A DNA stretch of 64,000 nucleotides from Rhizobium sp. Q54 (GTDB lineage Bacteria; Pseudomonadota; Alphaproteobacteria; Rhizobiales; Xanthobacteraceae). The notes under the pieces are model-generated. The model was not told the origin of the DNA, ran no database searches, and was given only the letters and a program-made list of their open reading frames with translations. The stretch spans positions 30,303-94,302 of the forward strand of contig CAMDSH010000009.1 in the NCBI GenBank assembly GCA_945907045.1. Reading direction: 5' to 3'. Shown here one piece after another: positions 18,242 to 26,032 of the stretch; positions within the stretch are counted from its first letter, which is position 1, and the number at the start of each line of letters is the position of its first letter. The position numbers were made by a program, and so were the translations under genes.

Positions 18242-19242
18242 TAGCGCGTCTCCTTCTGACGCGGATATTTGGGACGGGGGCCGGACCGGCGGTCGCGGCG
18301 GCGGGTGTCCGTTTTCTTCTTGGTGTCACGCGCTTGCGCCTTGTCCGGCTCGCGGCCTGGCCGCTCGCTACGTTCGCTCCGCTTGCGGGATGTCACAGGA
18401 GCATCGCGCGGCGGCGCGGACGGTGCGGTCGGTTTTTCGCGAATCGCAACGGGAATTGCGTCGGCTATCGGCGCGTCGAAATCCGCGCCTGAGAGCGCGA
18501 TGACCTTCTCGCCGAGTTTCTCGCGCAACTCTGTAGTCTGTACTTCCTCTACATGGCCGTCGGGCAGTTCGCCCAACTCGAACGGCCCGAACGAGACGCG
18601 GATCAGCCGGTTCACCTGCAGGCCGAGCGAGCGCAGCACGTTGCGCACCTCGCGGTTCTTGCCTTCCTTGATCGCGAAAGTGAGCCACACATTCGCGCCC
18701 TGTTCGCGGTCGAGCGTCGCCTCGATCGGCCCGTAGCGCACGCCGTCGATGGTGATGCCGCGCCGCAATCCGTTGAGCGCGTGCTGCGTTACGCGGCCAT
18801 AGGCGCGCACCCGATAGCTCCGCAGCCATCCGGTCTGCGGCAACTCAAGCGCGCGCGCGAGACCGCCGTCGTTGGTGAGCAGCAGCAGGCCTTCGGTGTT
18901 GATGTCGAGGCGCCCGACGCTGATGAGCCGCGGCAGATGCCGCGGCAACCCGCCGAAGATGGTGGGGCGGCCCTGCGGGTCGGAATGCGTGGTGACGAGG
19001 CCGGGCGGTTTGTTGTGCAGGAACAGCCGCGTGCGCCCGGCGCGCGGCAGCGGCTTGCCGTCCACGGTGATGCGGTCGGCCGGGCCGACATTGAGCGCGG
19101 GTGAGGAGATCACCGCGCCGTTGACCGAAACGCGCCCGGCGGCGATCCATGCCTCCGCCTCGCGGCGTGAGGCCAGCCCCGCGCGCGCCATCATCTTGGC
19201 GATGCGCTCGCCGGTTTTTTCGTCTGTGCTCTTCGTGGGCAT
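18241..19242 (-). CDS. rluB: 23S rRNA pseudouridine synthase (RluB/RsuA family)
   Basis: An N-terminal S4 RNA-binding domain (about residues 15-60) precedes the pseudouridine synthase domain, with the catalytic aspartate in SVGRLDINTEGLLLLTNDG. After about residue 250 there is a long Lys/Arg/Ser/Pro-rich tail that should be disordered and RNA-binding. The total of 333 residues exceeds the E. coli enzyme mostly through that tail. The start at 19242 (MPTKSTDEK) precedes the S4 domain; the frame is open upstream but that part reads as antisense of tadA. It is divergent from tadA with a very short spacer. Confidence 0.93.
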   Translation of the reverse strand: MPTKSTDEKTGERIAKMMARAGLASRREAEAWIAAGRVSVNGAVISSPALNVGPADRITVDGKPLPRAGRTRLFLHNKPPGLVTTHSDPQGRPTIFGGLPRHLPRLISVGRLDINTEGLLLLTNDGGLARALELPQTGWLRSYRVRAYGRVTQHALNGLRRGITIDGVRYGPIEATLDREQGANVWLTFAIKEGKNREVRNVLRSLGLQVNRLIRVSFGPFELGELPDGHVEEVQTTELREKLGEKVIALSGADFDAPIADAIPVAIREKPTAPSAPPRDAPVTSRKRSERSERPGREPDKAQARDTKKKTDTRRRDRRSGPRPKYPRQKETR

Positions 19243-19263
19243 GGAAGGTGTATAAAGACGTTG

Positions 19264-19740
19264 ATGGCGGGAACAAGCCCAGTCGAGAGAACAGTCGTGA
19301 CCGATTCCCCGATGCAAATTGCTTTGGACCAAGCCCGCGCCGCCCAGGCGCGCGGCGAGGTGCCGGTCGGGGCCGTGATCGTCCGCGCGGGCGAGGTGAT
19401 CGCGCAGGCCGGCAACCGCACGCTGGCCGAGCATGATCCGACGGCGCACGCCGAATTGCTCGCCATCCGGCAGGCGGCGGCGATGCTGGGAAGCGAGCGG
19501 CTGACGGATTGCGATCTCTACGTCACGCTGGAGCCGTGCGCGATGTGCGCGGCGGCGATCTCGTTCGCCCGCATCCGGCGGCTGTATTACGGCGCGTCCG
19601 ATGCCAAAGGCGGCGCGGTGGAAAACGGCGTGCGGTTTTTCTCCTCGCCCGCCTGCCATCACAGACCGGAAGTCTATGGCGGATTGAGCGAGAGCGAGAG
19701 CGGCGAATTGCTGAAAGCGTTTTTCAGGGCGCGGCGCTAG
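19264..19740 (+). CDS. tadA: tRNA-specific adenosine deaminase
   Basis: Zinc deaminase that converts wobble adenosine 34 of tRNA-Arg(ACG) to inosine. The catalytic motif is TAHAE and the zinc cysteines are in EPCAMCAAAISFARI. Length up to 158 residues is normal. The start is uncertain: ATG at 19264 leaves only 21 bp to the rluB ATG, while GTG at 19297 or ATG at 19312 (MQIALDQAR, the usual family beginning) leaves room for divergent promoters and may be the true start. Confidence 0.93.
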   Translation: MAGTSPVERTVVTDSPMQIALDQARAAQARGEVPVGAVIVRAGEVIAQAGNRTLAEHDPTAHAELLAIRQAAAMLGSERLTDCDLYVTLEPCAMCAAAISFARIRRLYYGASDAKGGAVENGVRFFSSPACHHRPEVYGGLSESESGELLKAFFRARR

Positions 19741-19755
19741 GCGCGCCGGCGGGCA

Positions 19756-19926
19756 TCACACCGTGCGGTCGAGCATTTTCCCGGTGCCGGGCGCGTTGGC
19801 GGCCTGCACCCGTGCGGCGGCCTCATCGTCATGGCCGTTGTCGTTGCTTTGATCCGGCGCGGGCGATTGTTGCGCGGTTCCGCTGCGCGGCAAGATTGTC
19901 TGGATGCCGATGCTGGAAATGGACAT
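19756..19926 (-). CDS. small conserved orphan protein (about 56 aa)
   Basis: A 56-residue reading frame starting MSISSIGIQT, with a Gln/Asn/Asp-rich middle and ending GTGKMLDRTV. I recall many short proteins in rhizobial genomes with this layout: SISS-type start, Asp/Asn-rich middle, Gly-Thr-Gly-Lys then Val-Asp-Lys end. Their function is unknown to me. GAAGAGTGAAA precedes the ATG. An in-frame ATG 24 bases upstream (19950) exists. It occupies the gap between tadA and the kinase gene and has no close transcription partner. Confidence 0.55.
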   Translation of the reverse strand: MSISSIGIQTILPRSGTAQQSPAPDQSNDNGHDDEAAARVQAANAPGTGKMLDRTV

Positions 19927-20022
19927 TTTCACTCTTCGGATGCGGGACATGGCGAGTGGCTTACGCGCAAAATATCAATGCTCCGCGCGCGACTTCCCGA
20001 CAAATTTAGTCAATATTTTTGC

Positions 20023-21105
20023 TCAGCGCGCGCCGGCTTCCCGCGCGAATTCCCACGCCTTCACGGCCAAGGGCCGGATCATTTCCGCTTTCGCGGGCGC
20101 GAATTCGCTGGTCGCAGTGCCATCGCGTACGCGGCCGATGATGCCTTGCAGGATCGCGGCGATGCGAAAGAAATTATAGGCAAGATACGCGGGCAAATGC
20201 GGGCGCGGGTCGAGGCCCGTGCGCGCGACGTAGGCTTCGACGTAATCCTTCATCGCCGGAATGCCGAGCGCGGAGAGGTCGTGGCCCACAAGCGTCGCGG
20301 TGCCGGCGGCGCTTTCCGAATGCGGCATGTGCCACGCCATCAAATGATAGGAAAAATCCGCCAGCGGATCGCCCAGCGTGGATAATTCCCAATCGAGCAC
20401 CGCGAGAATTTCCGGCGCGTCATGACCAAGGATCATGTTGTCGAGCCGGTAGTCGCCGTGCACCAGCCGCGCCGGCCCCGCGGGCGGAATATGCGCGGGC
20501 AACCATTCCATCAGACGCTCCATCTCATCGATCGTCTCTGTTTGCGAGGCGCGGTACTGTTTCGACCAGCGCTCGACCTGCCGCGCGACGTAATTCTCCG
20601 CCTTGCCGAAATCGCCAAGCCCGATGGCGGCGGGATCGTATGAATGCAATTTCGCCAGCGTTGCGTTCATCGCGTCATAGACTGCGGTGCGCTCAACGGG
20701 GTTTGATCCCGCCATCTGCGGTTCCCAGAACACGCGGCCATCGACATGCGCCATCAGATAAAACGGCGTTCCCGCCACGCTGGCGTCGTCGCACAACACC
20801 AATGGTTCGGCGACGGGATAACCTTGCGCGTGCAGCGCGCGGATCACGCGGTATTCGCGCTCGACCGCGTGCGCGGATGGCAGCAGCTTGCCGGGCGGCT
20901 TTCGCCGCAGCACGTAATTGTGCGCCGGCGTTTGCAGAAAATAAGTCGGATTGGACTGGCCGCCCTTGAACTGTTTGACGCTAAGCGGGCCCTTGAATCC
21001 TTTGACGTGTTGCGCGAGATAAGTCTCCAGCCGCGCGGCGTCGATGCGCAATGCCTCTGCCACGTCCTTGGTGCCGGAAAAAGCCTGCTGGCGGTCAATG
21101 CTCAT
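20023..21105 (-). CDS. APH-like phosphotransferase (ACAD10/11 N-domain type)
   Basis: A 360-residue kinase-fold protein of the aminoglycoside phosphotransferase superfamily. The catalytic loop is LVHGDYRLDNMI and the metal motif is LDWELSTLGDPLAD. The combination with an early GGQSNPTY loop and LRRKPPGKLLPSAH is typical of the subgroup related to the kinase domain of ACAD10/ACAD11, which phosphorylates hydroxyacyl-CoA intermediates. It is therefore probably metabolic rather than a resistance gene. It lies 18 bases behind the hydrolase gene on the same strand, so the two are likely co-transcribed. Confidence 0.85.
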   Translation of the reverse strand: MSIDRQQAFSGTKDVAEALRIDAARLETYLAQHVKGFKGPLSVKQFKGGQSNPTYFLQTPAHNYVLRRKPPGKLLPSAHAVEREYRVIRALHAQGYPVAEPLVLCDDASVAGTPFYLMAHVDGRVFWEPQMAGSNPVERTAVYDAMNATLAKLHSYDPAAIGLGDFGKAENYVARQVERWSKQYRASQTETIDEMERLMEWLPAHIPPAGPARLVHGDYRLDNMILGHDAPEILAVLDWELSTLGDPLADFSYHLMAWHMPHSESAAGTATLVGHDLSALGIPAMKDYVEAYVARTGLDPRPHLPAYLAYNFFRIAAILQGIIGRVRDGTATSEFAPAKAEMIRPLAVKAWEFAREAGAR

Positions 21106-21123
21106 GCGTGCTCGCGTCGCCGT

Positions 21124-22026
21124 TCAGCCGTTGAAAAATTCGAGCAGCGCTTTGGCGGTCACCTGCGGATTTTCCTCGCACGGATAATGCCCGCAGTCGA
21201 CCGTGATGCCGCGCACGCCGTCCGCCCATTGCTTCCAGGCCGCGAGCGGGCCGGACGTCTCGCTCGGAATTCCGGCAGCGCCCCACAGCGCCAGCACGGG
21301 GCAGGTGATTTTCTTTCCCGCCGCGCGGTCGGCTTCGTCATGGGCAAGATCGGTGCTCCATCCGGCACGATAGTCCTCGCAGGTTGCGTGGATGCGCAGC
21401 GGATCGGAGATGAAGGCGCGGTAGTGATCGAGCGCGCGCGGATCAAACGGGGAGAGGTCCTTGCTCTTGGCCAGGCTCGCCATTTTCCATTCGAGGTATT
21501 CGACCGGCGCTTTCGAAAGCAGCATTTCGGGCAGCGGCGCGGCCTGCGCGAGGAACGGCCAGTGCCAGACCTTGAACGCGGACTTGCGGTCCATGCCGTG
21601 CCACATGTCGTAAGTCGGAACGATGTCGAGCACGGCAAGGCGAATGAGCCGGCCGGGATTGTCGAGCGCGAGACGATAGGCGACGCGTCCGCCGCGGTCG
21701 TGGCCCGCGAGATTAAATCGCGCGTGGCCCAGTTTCTCCATCACCTCGATCATCACCTTCGCCATCGAGCGCTTGTCGTAAGGCGCATGCGATGCGTCCG
21801 CTTCCGGCACGGCGGACCAGCCGTAGCCCGGCAAATCCGCGATCACGAGGCTGAAATGCTGCGCGAGCATTGGCGCGACGCGATGCCAGATCACGTTCGT
21901 TTGCGGATAGCCGTGCAGCAGCAAAAGCGGCGGGCCCTTGCCCCCACCGCGCGCGAAAATTTTGCCGATGGATGTGTCGATCCAATGCACGGCAAAACCG
22001 GGAAAGAGATCGGCAAGATCGGTCAT
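21124..22026 (-). CDS. alpha/beta hydrolase of the haloacetate/fluoroacetate dehalogenase type
   Basis: A 300-residue alpha/beta hydrolase beginning MTDLADLFPGF. With this start, residues fall at the same numbers as I recall for the Rhodopseudomonas palustris fluoroacetate dehalogenase RPA1163: nucleophile D110 with R111 and R114 (GHDRGGR), D134 (AVLDIVP), halide-pocket H155 and W156 (VWHWPF), Y219 (CEDYRAG) and H280 (DCGHYP). Residue 185, Trp in that enzyme, is Leu here, so the substrate may be larger or different. In-frame ATGs at 22044 and 22074 would add 6 or 16 residues. It is the first gene of a pair with the APH-like kinase. Dehalogenase chemistry is plausible; the substrate is inference. 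Confidence 0.82.
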   Translation of the reverse strand: MTDLADLFPGFAVHWIDTSIGKIFARGGGKGPPLLLLHGYPQTNVIWHRVAPMLAQHFSLVIADLPGYGWSAVPEADASHAPYDKRSMAKVMIEVMEKLGHARFNLAGHDRGGRVAYRLALDNPGRLIRLAVLDIVPTYDMWHGMDRKSAFKVWHWPFLAQAAPLPEMLLSKAPVEYLEWKMASLAKSKDLSPFDPRALDHYRAFISDPLRIHATCEDYRAGWSTDLAHDEADRAAGKKITCPVLALWGAAGIPSETSGPLAAWKQWADGVRGITVDCGHYPCEENPQVTAKALLEFFNG

Positions 22027-22128
22027 CTGCATATTGTCCGGCATGATCGTGGCAGGGAGCGCGCCCGCGATCATACGGCAATGCAGAAACTAATTTCAGA
22101 AATTTTTAGAAAAACTTCCTCAAGACAA

Positions 22129-22148
22129 AGCCCGGCGAGGGCCGGGCT
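22129..22148 (-). terminator. hairpin behind the first small exported protein gene
   Basis: AGCCCGGC-gagg-GCCGGGCT is a perfect 8-bp stem with a 4-base loop, 27 bp past the stop of the 22175-22414 gene. On the minus strand it is followed by TTTGTCTT, a weak T-rich tract. A very similar hairpin ends the paralogous gene next door. Confidence 0.7.
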
Positions 22149-22174
22149 CTGCCTTGGAGAAAGCAATCGCCGTA

Positions 22175-22414
22175 TTACGGACTGCCCGTTTCGGCCTGCT
22201 TCAGGATGCCGAGACGGACGTTCGGATCCGGGTCGTGTCCGACGATCTGCCCGCCGACAACGACGTCGCCCGGTACAGCGTAGTTGTAGTCGGCCGAGGC
22301 ATAGGCCTCTGTGCCGACCCATGACTGCTGCTGATTGTAGTGCCTGGCGTTCTTGGCCATGGCCGGCGACGCGATAAGCGCCGTCAACGCGACTGCTGTG
22401 AGAATTTTCTTCAT
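22175..22414 (-). CDS. small exported protein, copy A of a tandem pair
   Basis: A 79-residue protein with a signal peptide (MKKILTAVALTALIASPAMA). The mature chain is tyrosine-rich, then ends VGGQIVGHDPDPNVRLGILK and AETGSP. The last ~27 residues closely match those of the neighbouring gene at 22683-22904, so the two are tandem paralogues. GGAGA stands about ten bases before the ATG, which fixes the start although the frame is open further upstream. Short exported proteins with a G-x-D-P-D-x-N-V-R end are, as I recall, scattered through rhizobial genomes, with no known function. Confidence 0.75.
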   Translation of the reverse strand: MKKILTAVALTALIASPAMAKNARHYNQQQSWVGTEAYASADYNYAVPGDVVVGGQIVGHDPDPNVRLGILKQAETGSP

Positions 22415-22635
22415 GATGTATTGTCTCCATTGAACGAGGAGTTTGTCACCCCTCGCATAGCCAACGTGCGAGCGCGGGAGTTTGTTGCATCGCAAAGAAA
22501 AATTCTCCCTATGAGTTCCGTGCATTGGTGAGTCGCAGTCACAATTTCGGCGCGTTGGAGTCACGCTTTCGCCGTCTCGTGATTCCGGAAATGAAAATAA
22601 GATTTTAGAAAAACGATTCCGCCGCTCAAAGCAAA

Positions 22636-22654
22636 GCCCGGCGCGAAGCCGGGC
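22636..22654 (-). terminator. hairpin behind the second small exported protein gene
   Basis: GCCCGGC-gcgaa-GCCGGGC, a 7-bp stem 28 bp past the stop of the 22683-22904 gene. On the minus strand TTTGCTTTGAG follows. It resembles the hairpin at 22129-22148 in stem sequence and position, so gene and terminator look duplicated together. Confidence 0.68.
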
Positions 22655-22682
22655 CTTGCCTCGAGAAAACGGATGCCGGAAA

Positions 22683-22904
22683 TTACGGGCTGCCGGTTTC
22701 GGCCTTACGCAGCATTTCCAGGCGGACGTTGGCGTCGGGATCGCGCCCGATGATCTGCCCGTCTGCGACCAGAATGCTCGGATTGTGGGTAACGTAGGCA
22801 GCGCTCGCGCCGGTATGAGTCATCCGCACATGCGCCGATTTCGCAAACGCCGGCGACGCAACGACGGCGGCCAGCGCAATGGTAGCAACAAGAAGCTTCT
22901 TCAT
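22683..22904 (-). CDS. small exported protein, copy B of a tandem pair
   Basis: A 73-residue protein with a signal peptide (MKKLLVATIALAAVVASPAFA). The middle (KSAHVRMTHTGASAAYVTH) differs from copy A, but the end DGQIIGRDPDANVRLEMLRK and AETGSP is nearly the same. GGAG lies about eight bases before the ATG. The gene, its leader and its terminator resemble copy A, showing a tandem duplication with selection on the C-terminal part and a diverged centre. Function unknown; the conserved Asp-Pro-Asp segment could bind a cation or a partner, which is speculation. Confidence 0.72.
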   Translation of the reverse strand: MKKLLVATIALAAVVASPAFAKSAHVRMTHTGASAAYVTHNPSILVADGQIIGRDPDANVRLEMLRKAETGSP

Positions 22905-23161
22905 ATTAGATCTCCAGATAGCGATTTCGAATCGCCGCCCTCGCCGTGGAACCTAGGGAGGGCGCCGCGCATCGGAAACACGCGCTACGCATAGTGGGCA
23001 TGCCGGATTGTGAGAAAATTACAGCTTCGTAATTGTGCGCAGAATGCGAAGTTCGATGCTGCAGCGGCAGCTTCGCGTGCCCTATGCAACGAAAGGATAT
23101 GAGAACATCGCATTCGCGCTGACGCGCAAGTGATCATGGAGTGATCGTGGAGCGCGCGGCG

Positions 23162-24442
23162 TTAACCGTTTTGTTCGCGCTTGATCGCCTGCCAGCCGAT
23201 ATCGCGGCGGCAGAAACCGTCCGGCCAGCGGATTTTATCCACCGCCGCATAAGCGCGCGCCTGTGCCTGCGCCACGGTCTTGCCGCGTCCGCAGACATTC
23301 AGGACGCGCCCGCCGTTCGCGACAATTTTGCCGCCCTCCGCTTTGGTGCCGGCGTGGAAAATTTCCACATCCTCAAGCGCGACGGCATCATCCAATCCTT
23401 CGATGACGGAGCCTTTGGCGTAGTCGCCGGGATACCCTTTCGCCGCCATCACCACGGTAAGCGCGGCGTCCGGATACCAGCGCAGATCGAAATTTTTCAG
23501 CTGCCCGTCGCGCGCCGCGATCAGCGCTGGAACCAAATCCGACATCAGGCGCAGCATCAGCACCTGCGTTTCCGGATCGCCGAAGCGTGCGTTGTATTCG
23601 ATCAGTTTGGGGCCTTGCGCCGTTATCATCAATCCAGCGAACAGCACGCCCTTGTAAGGCGCGCCCATCGCGGCCAGCGCGCGCACCGTGGGCAGCACGA
23701 TCTCATCCATCGTGCGTTTCGTCATTTCCGGCGTCATGATCGCGGCCGGCGAATAGGCGCCCATGCCGCCGGTGTTCGGGCCCTTGTCGCCGTCAAACAC
23801 GCGCTTGTGGTCCTGCGCCGAGGCCAGCGCGATCGCTGTCGTGCCGTCGCACAGCGCGAAGAAGGAAGCTTCCTCGCCGCGCATGAATTCCTCGATCACG
23901 ACTTCGTTGCCCGCGCTGCCCAAACCGCCGCCGAAGATCATGTCCACGGCGGCAAGCGCTTCGTCCAATGTCTCGGCGACGACGACGCCTTTTCCCGCCG
24001 CAAGGCCGTCCGCCTTCACGACGATGGGCGCGCCCATCTTGCGGACGTAATCTTTCGCGGGCGCGGCGGACTTGAAACGCTCATAGGCCGCGGTCGGAAT
24101 GTTGTTGGCCTTGCACAGATCCTTGGTAAAACCTTTCGAGCCCTCCAGCTGCGCGGCTTTCTTGCCGGGGCCGAATGCCTTGATGCCCGCTGCTTCCAGA
24201 TCGTCGACGATGCCGGCGCAGAGCGGCGCTTCCGGGCCGACGACGACGAAATCGATTTTTTGTTTTTTGCAGAACGCGATCACCGCCGCATGGTCGGCAA
24301 TATCGAGCGCGACGCATTCGGCTTCCCTAGCGATGCCGGCGTTGCCGGACGCGCAATACAATTTATCGGCGAGCGGGCTTGCGGCCATTTTCCAGGCCAG
24401 CGCGTGTTCGCGCCCGCCGGCGCCGAGGAGGAGGATGTTCAT
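23162..24442 (-). CDS. purD: phosphoribosylamine--glycine ligase
   Basis: Second step of purine synthesis: ATP-dependent joining of glycine to phosphoribosylamine. It starts [19 protein letters not shown], the family N-terminus, and has the ATP-grasp body with [19 protein letters not shown] and [10 protein letters not shown]. Length (426 residues) is standard. It is divergent from xseA across about 87 bp. The 257 bp on its other side, up to the small exported gene at 22904, hold no gene I can support. Confidence 0.96.
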   Translation of the reverse strand: MNILLLGAGGREHALAWKMAASPLADKLYCASGNAGIAREAECVALDIADHAAVIAFCKKQKIDFVVVGPEAPLCAGIVDDLEAAGIKAFGPGKKAAQLEGSKGFTKDLCKANNIPTAAYERFKSAAPAKDYVRKMGAPIVVKADGLAAGKGVVVAETLDEALAAVDMIFGGGLGSAGNEVVIEEFMRGEEASFFALCDGTTAIALASAQDHKRVFDGDKGPNTGGMGAYSPAAIMTPEMTKRTMDEIVLPTVRALAAMGAPYKGVLFAGLMITAQGPKLIEYNARFGDPETQVLMLRLMSDLVPALIAARDGQLKNFDLRWYPDAALTVVMAAKGYPGDYAKGSVIEGLDDAVALEDVEIFHAGTKAEGGKIVANGGRVLNVCGRGKTVAQAQARAYAAVDKIRWPDGFCRRDIGWQAIKREQNG

Positions 24443-24529
24443 GCCAATGCGGCCGGGCTAAAGATCAATACGCAATTGATGTAGCATGGCGCATTGCCTC
24501 CGCAAGAGATTCGCCGCAAGAGACTCCCG

Positions 24530-25972
24530 ATGGCCGAAGACGCGCTCAACAATGTTGTGGAATGGTCCGTCTCCGAGCTTTCGGCGGCGCTCAAACGCAC
24601 GGTCGAGGACGCCTATGGCTTCGTGCGGGTGCGCGGCGAGGTGTCCGGCTTCAAGGGGGCCTCGCCCTCCGGTCATGTCTATTTCCGCCTGAAGGACGAG
24701 AAGGCGGTGCTCGAGGCCGTGGTCTGGAAGGGCGTCTGGGGCCGCATGAAGGTCAAGCCCGAAGAAGGGCTGGACGTGATCGTCTCCGGCAAGCTCACGA
24801 CTTTCGCCGGTTCGTCGAAATACCAGATCGTCGTCGATACGCTGGAGCCCGCGGGCGTCGGCGCGCTGATGAAGCTGCTCGAAGAACGCAAGAAGAAGCT
24901 GGCGACCGAAGGCTTGTTCGACGAATCGCGCAAGCAGCTGCTGCCGTATCTGCCGGAGGTGATCGGCGTCATTACATCGCCGACCGGCGCGGTAATCCGC
25001 GACATTCTGCATCGCCTCGCCGACCGCTTTCCGCGCCATGTGCTGGTGTGGCCGGTGCGCGTGCAGGGCGAGAACTCCGCGGCGGAAGTCGCCAATGCCA
25101 TTCGCGGCTTCAACGCGCTGCCTGAAAAGGGAAAGATTCCGCGCCCTGACCTCATCATCGTTGCGCGCGGCGGCGGCTCGCTCGAAGACCTGTTGTCGTT
25201 CAGCGACGAGGCGGTGGTGCGCGCGGCGGCGGAGAGCATGATCCCGCTCATTTCCGCCGTTGGCCACGAGACCGACATTACGCTGATTGATTTCGCCGCC
25301 GACAGGCGCGCGCCGACGCCGACGGCGGCCGCCGAGATCGCGGTGCCGGTGCGCTCGGAATTGCTGGCGGAAATTTCCGCGCTGGCCTCGCGCCAGATCA
25401 AGGGATGGTCGCGCGGCATGGAAGGCCGGCGCACCGAACTGCTCGCTGCCACGCGTGCGCTGCCGGCGGCGGACGAATTGCTGGCGATGCCGCGCCAGCG
25501 GCTGGATGCTTGTGCTGAGCGCTTGCCGCGCGCGCTTCGCGCCAACGCACAGCTTCACCGCACGCAATTCACGAAAGCCGCCGCGCAGCTCTCGCCGCGT
25601 CTGCTGCGCCAGCGCATCACGCGCGGCAAGGAGATCGTCACGGCGTTCTCCGACCGGCGCCAGCGCGCCTTCCGCGTTTATCTCGACCGGCGCACGCAGC
25701 GTTTCAAAAGCGCAGGGCAGTTGCTCTCGGCTTATTCCTATCGCGGCGTGCTGGCGCGCGGCTTTGCGCTGGTTCGCGACGGCGAGGGGCGTCCGCTGCG
25801 CGCAGCCGCGTCGATCACCAGTCGAATGCGACTCGACATCGAATTTTCCGACGGCCGCGTTGGCGCGGTGGCGGATGGCGAAGGCTCGCCGCCGCAGGCT
25901 GCGGTGAAGACTTCAAAGCGCGGCGGCGGGAGCGGGCCAAAAGGCGGACAGGGAAGTTTGTTCGGGTCATAA
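24530..25972 (+). CDS. xseA: exodeoxyribonuclease VII large subunit
   Basis: Large subunit of the single-strand-specific exonuclease VII. An N-terminal OB-fold (about residues 10-110, with [15 protein letters not shown]) is followed by the catalytic domain bearing [16 protein letters not shown] and [20 protein letters not shown], then a long basic coiled-coil region. Length is 480 residues. ATG at 24530 (MAEDALNN) is preferred; a TTG at 24494 would add 12 residues. The small subunit gene xseB is not in the window. Confidence 0.95.
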   Translation: MAEDALNNVVEWSVSELSAALKRTVEDAYGFVRVRGEVSGFKGASPSGHVYFRLKDEKAVLEAVVWKGVWGRMKVKPEEGLDVIVSGKLTTFAGSSKYQIVVDTLEPAGVGALMKLLEERKKKLATEGLFDESRKQLLPYLPEVIGVITSPTGAVIRDILHRLADRFPRHVLVWPVRVQGENSAAEVANAIRGFNALPEKGKIPRPDLIIVARGGGSLEDLLSFSDEAVVRAAAESMIPLISAVGHETDITLIDFAADRRAPTPTAAAEIAVPVRSELLAEISALASRQIKGWSRGMEGRRTELLAATRALPAADELLAMPRQRLDACAERLPRALRANAQLHRTQFTKAAAQLSPRLLRQRITRGKEIVTAFSDRRQRAFRVYLDRRTQRFKSAGQLLSAYSYRGVLARGFALVRDGEGRPLRAAASITSRMRLDIEFSDGRVGAVADGEGSPPQAAVKTSKRGGGSGPKGGQGSLFGS

Positions 25973-25983
25973 ACTTTTCCTGA

Positions 25984-26030
25984 CGCGTGGCCTTGTCCGA
26001 AAACCGGTTCCCACTTTTCGGGACCACGCG
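25984..26030. repeat. interspersed palindromic element between convergent xseA and the TonB receptor gene
   Basis: Outer arms CGCGTGG (25984-25990) and CCACGCG (26024-26030) pair perfectly. Inside, TCCGAAAA and TTTTCGGGA pair around ccggttcccac. I recall this CGAAAA-CCGGTTCCCAC-TTTTCGG core as a very frequent intergenic palindrome in Bradyrhizobium and relatives. It lies between two converging genes and could serve as a bidirectional terminator. Confidence 0.75.
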
Positions 26031-26032
26031 CT

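Noticed and set aside
20023..21105. Aminoglycoside resistance gene
   Set aside because: The kinase motifs are present but the subgroup features match ACAD10/11-like metabolic kinases, and there is no mobile context.
20746..22377. 543-codon open frame on the plus strand
   Set aside because: It runs antisense to the APH-like kinase and the dehalogenase-type hydrolase, both of which have full motif sets; its product is low-complexity Arg/Ala/His.
23141..24484. 447-codon open frame antisense to purD
   Set aside because: High-GC shadow of purD; no recognisable motif and biased composition.
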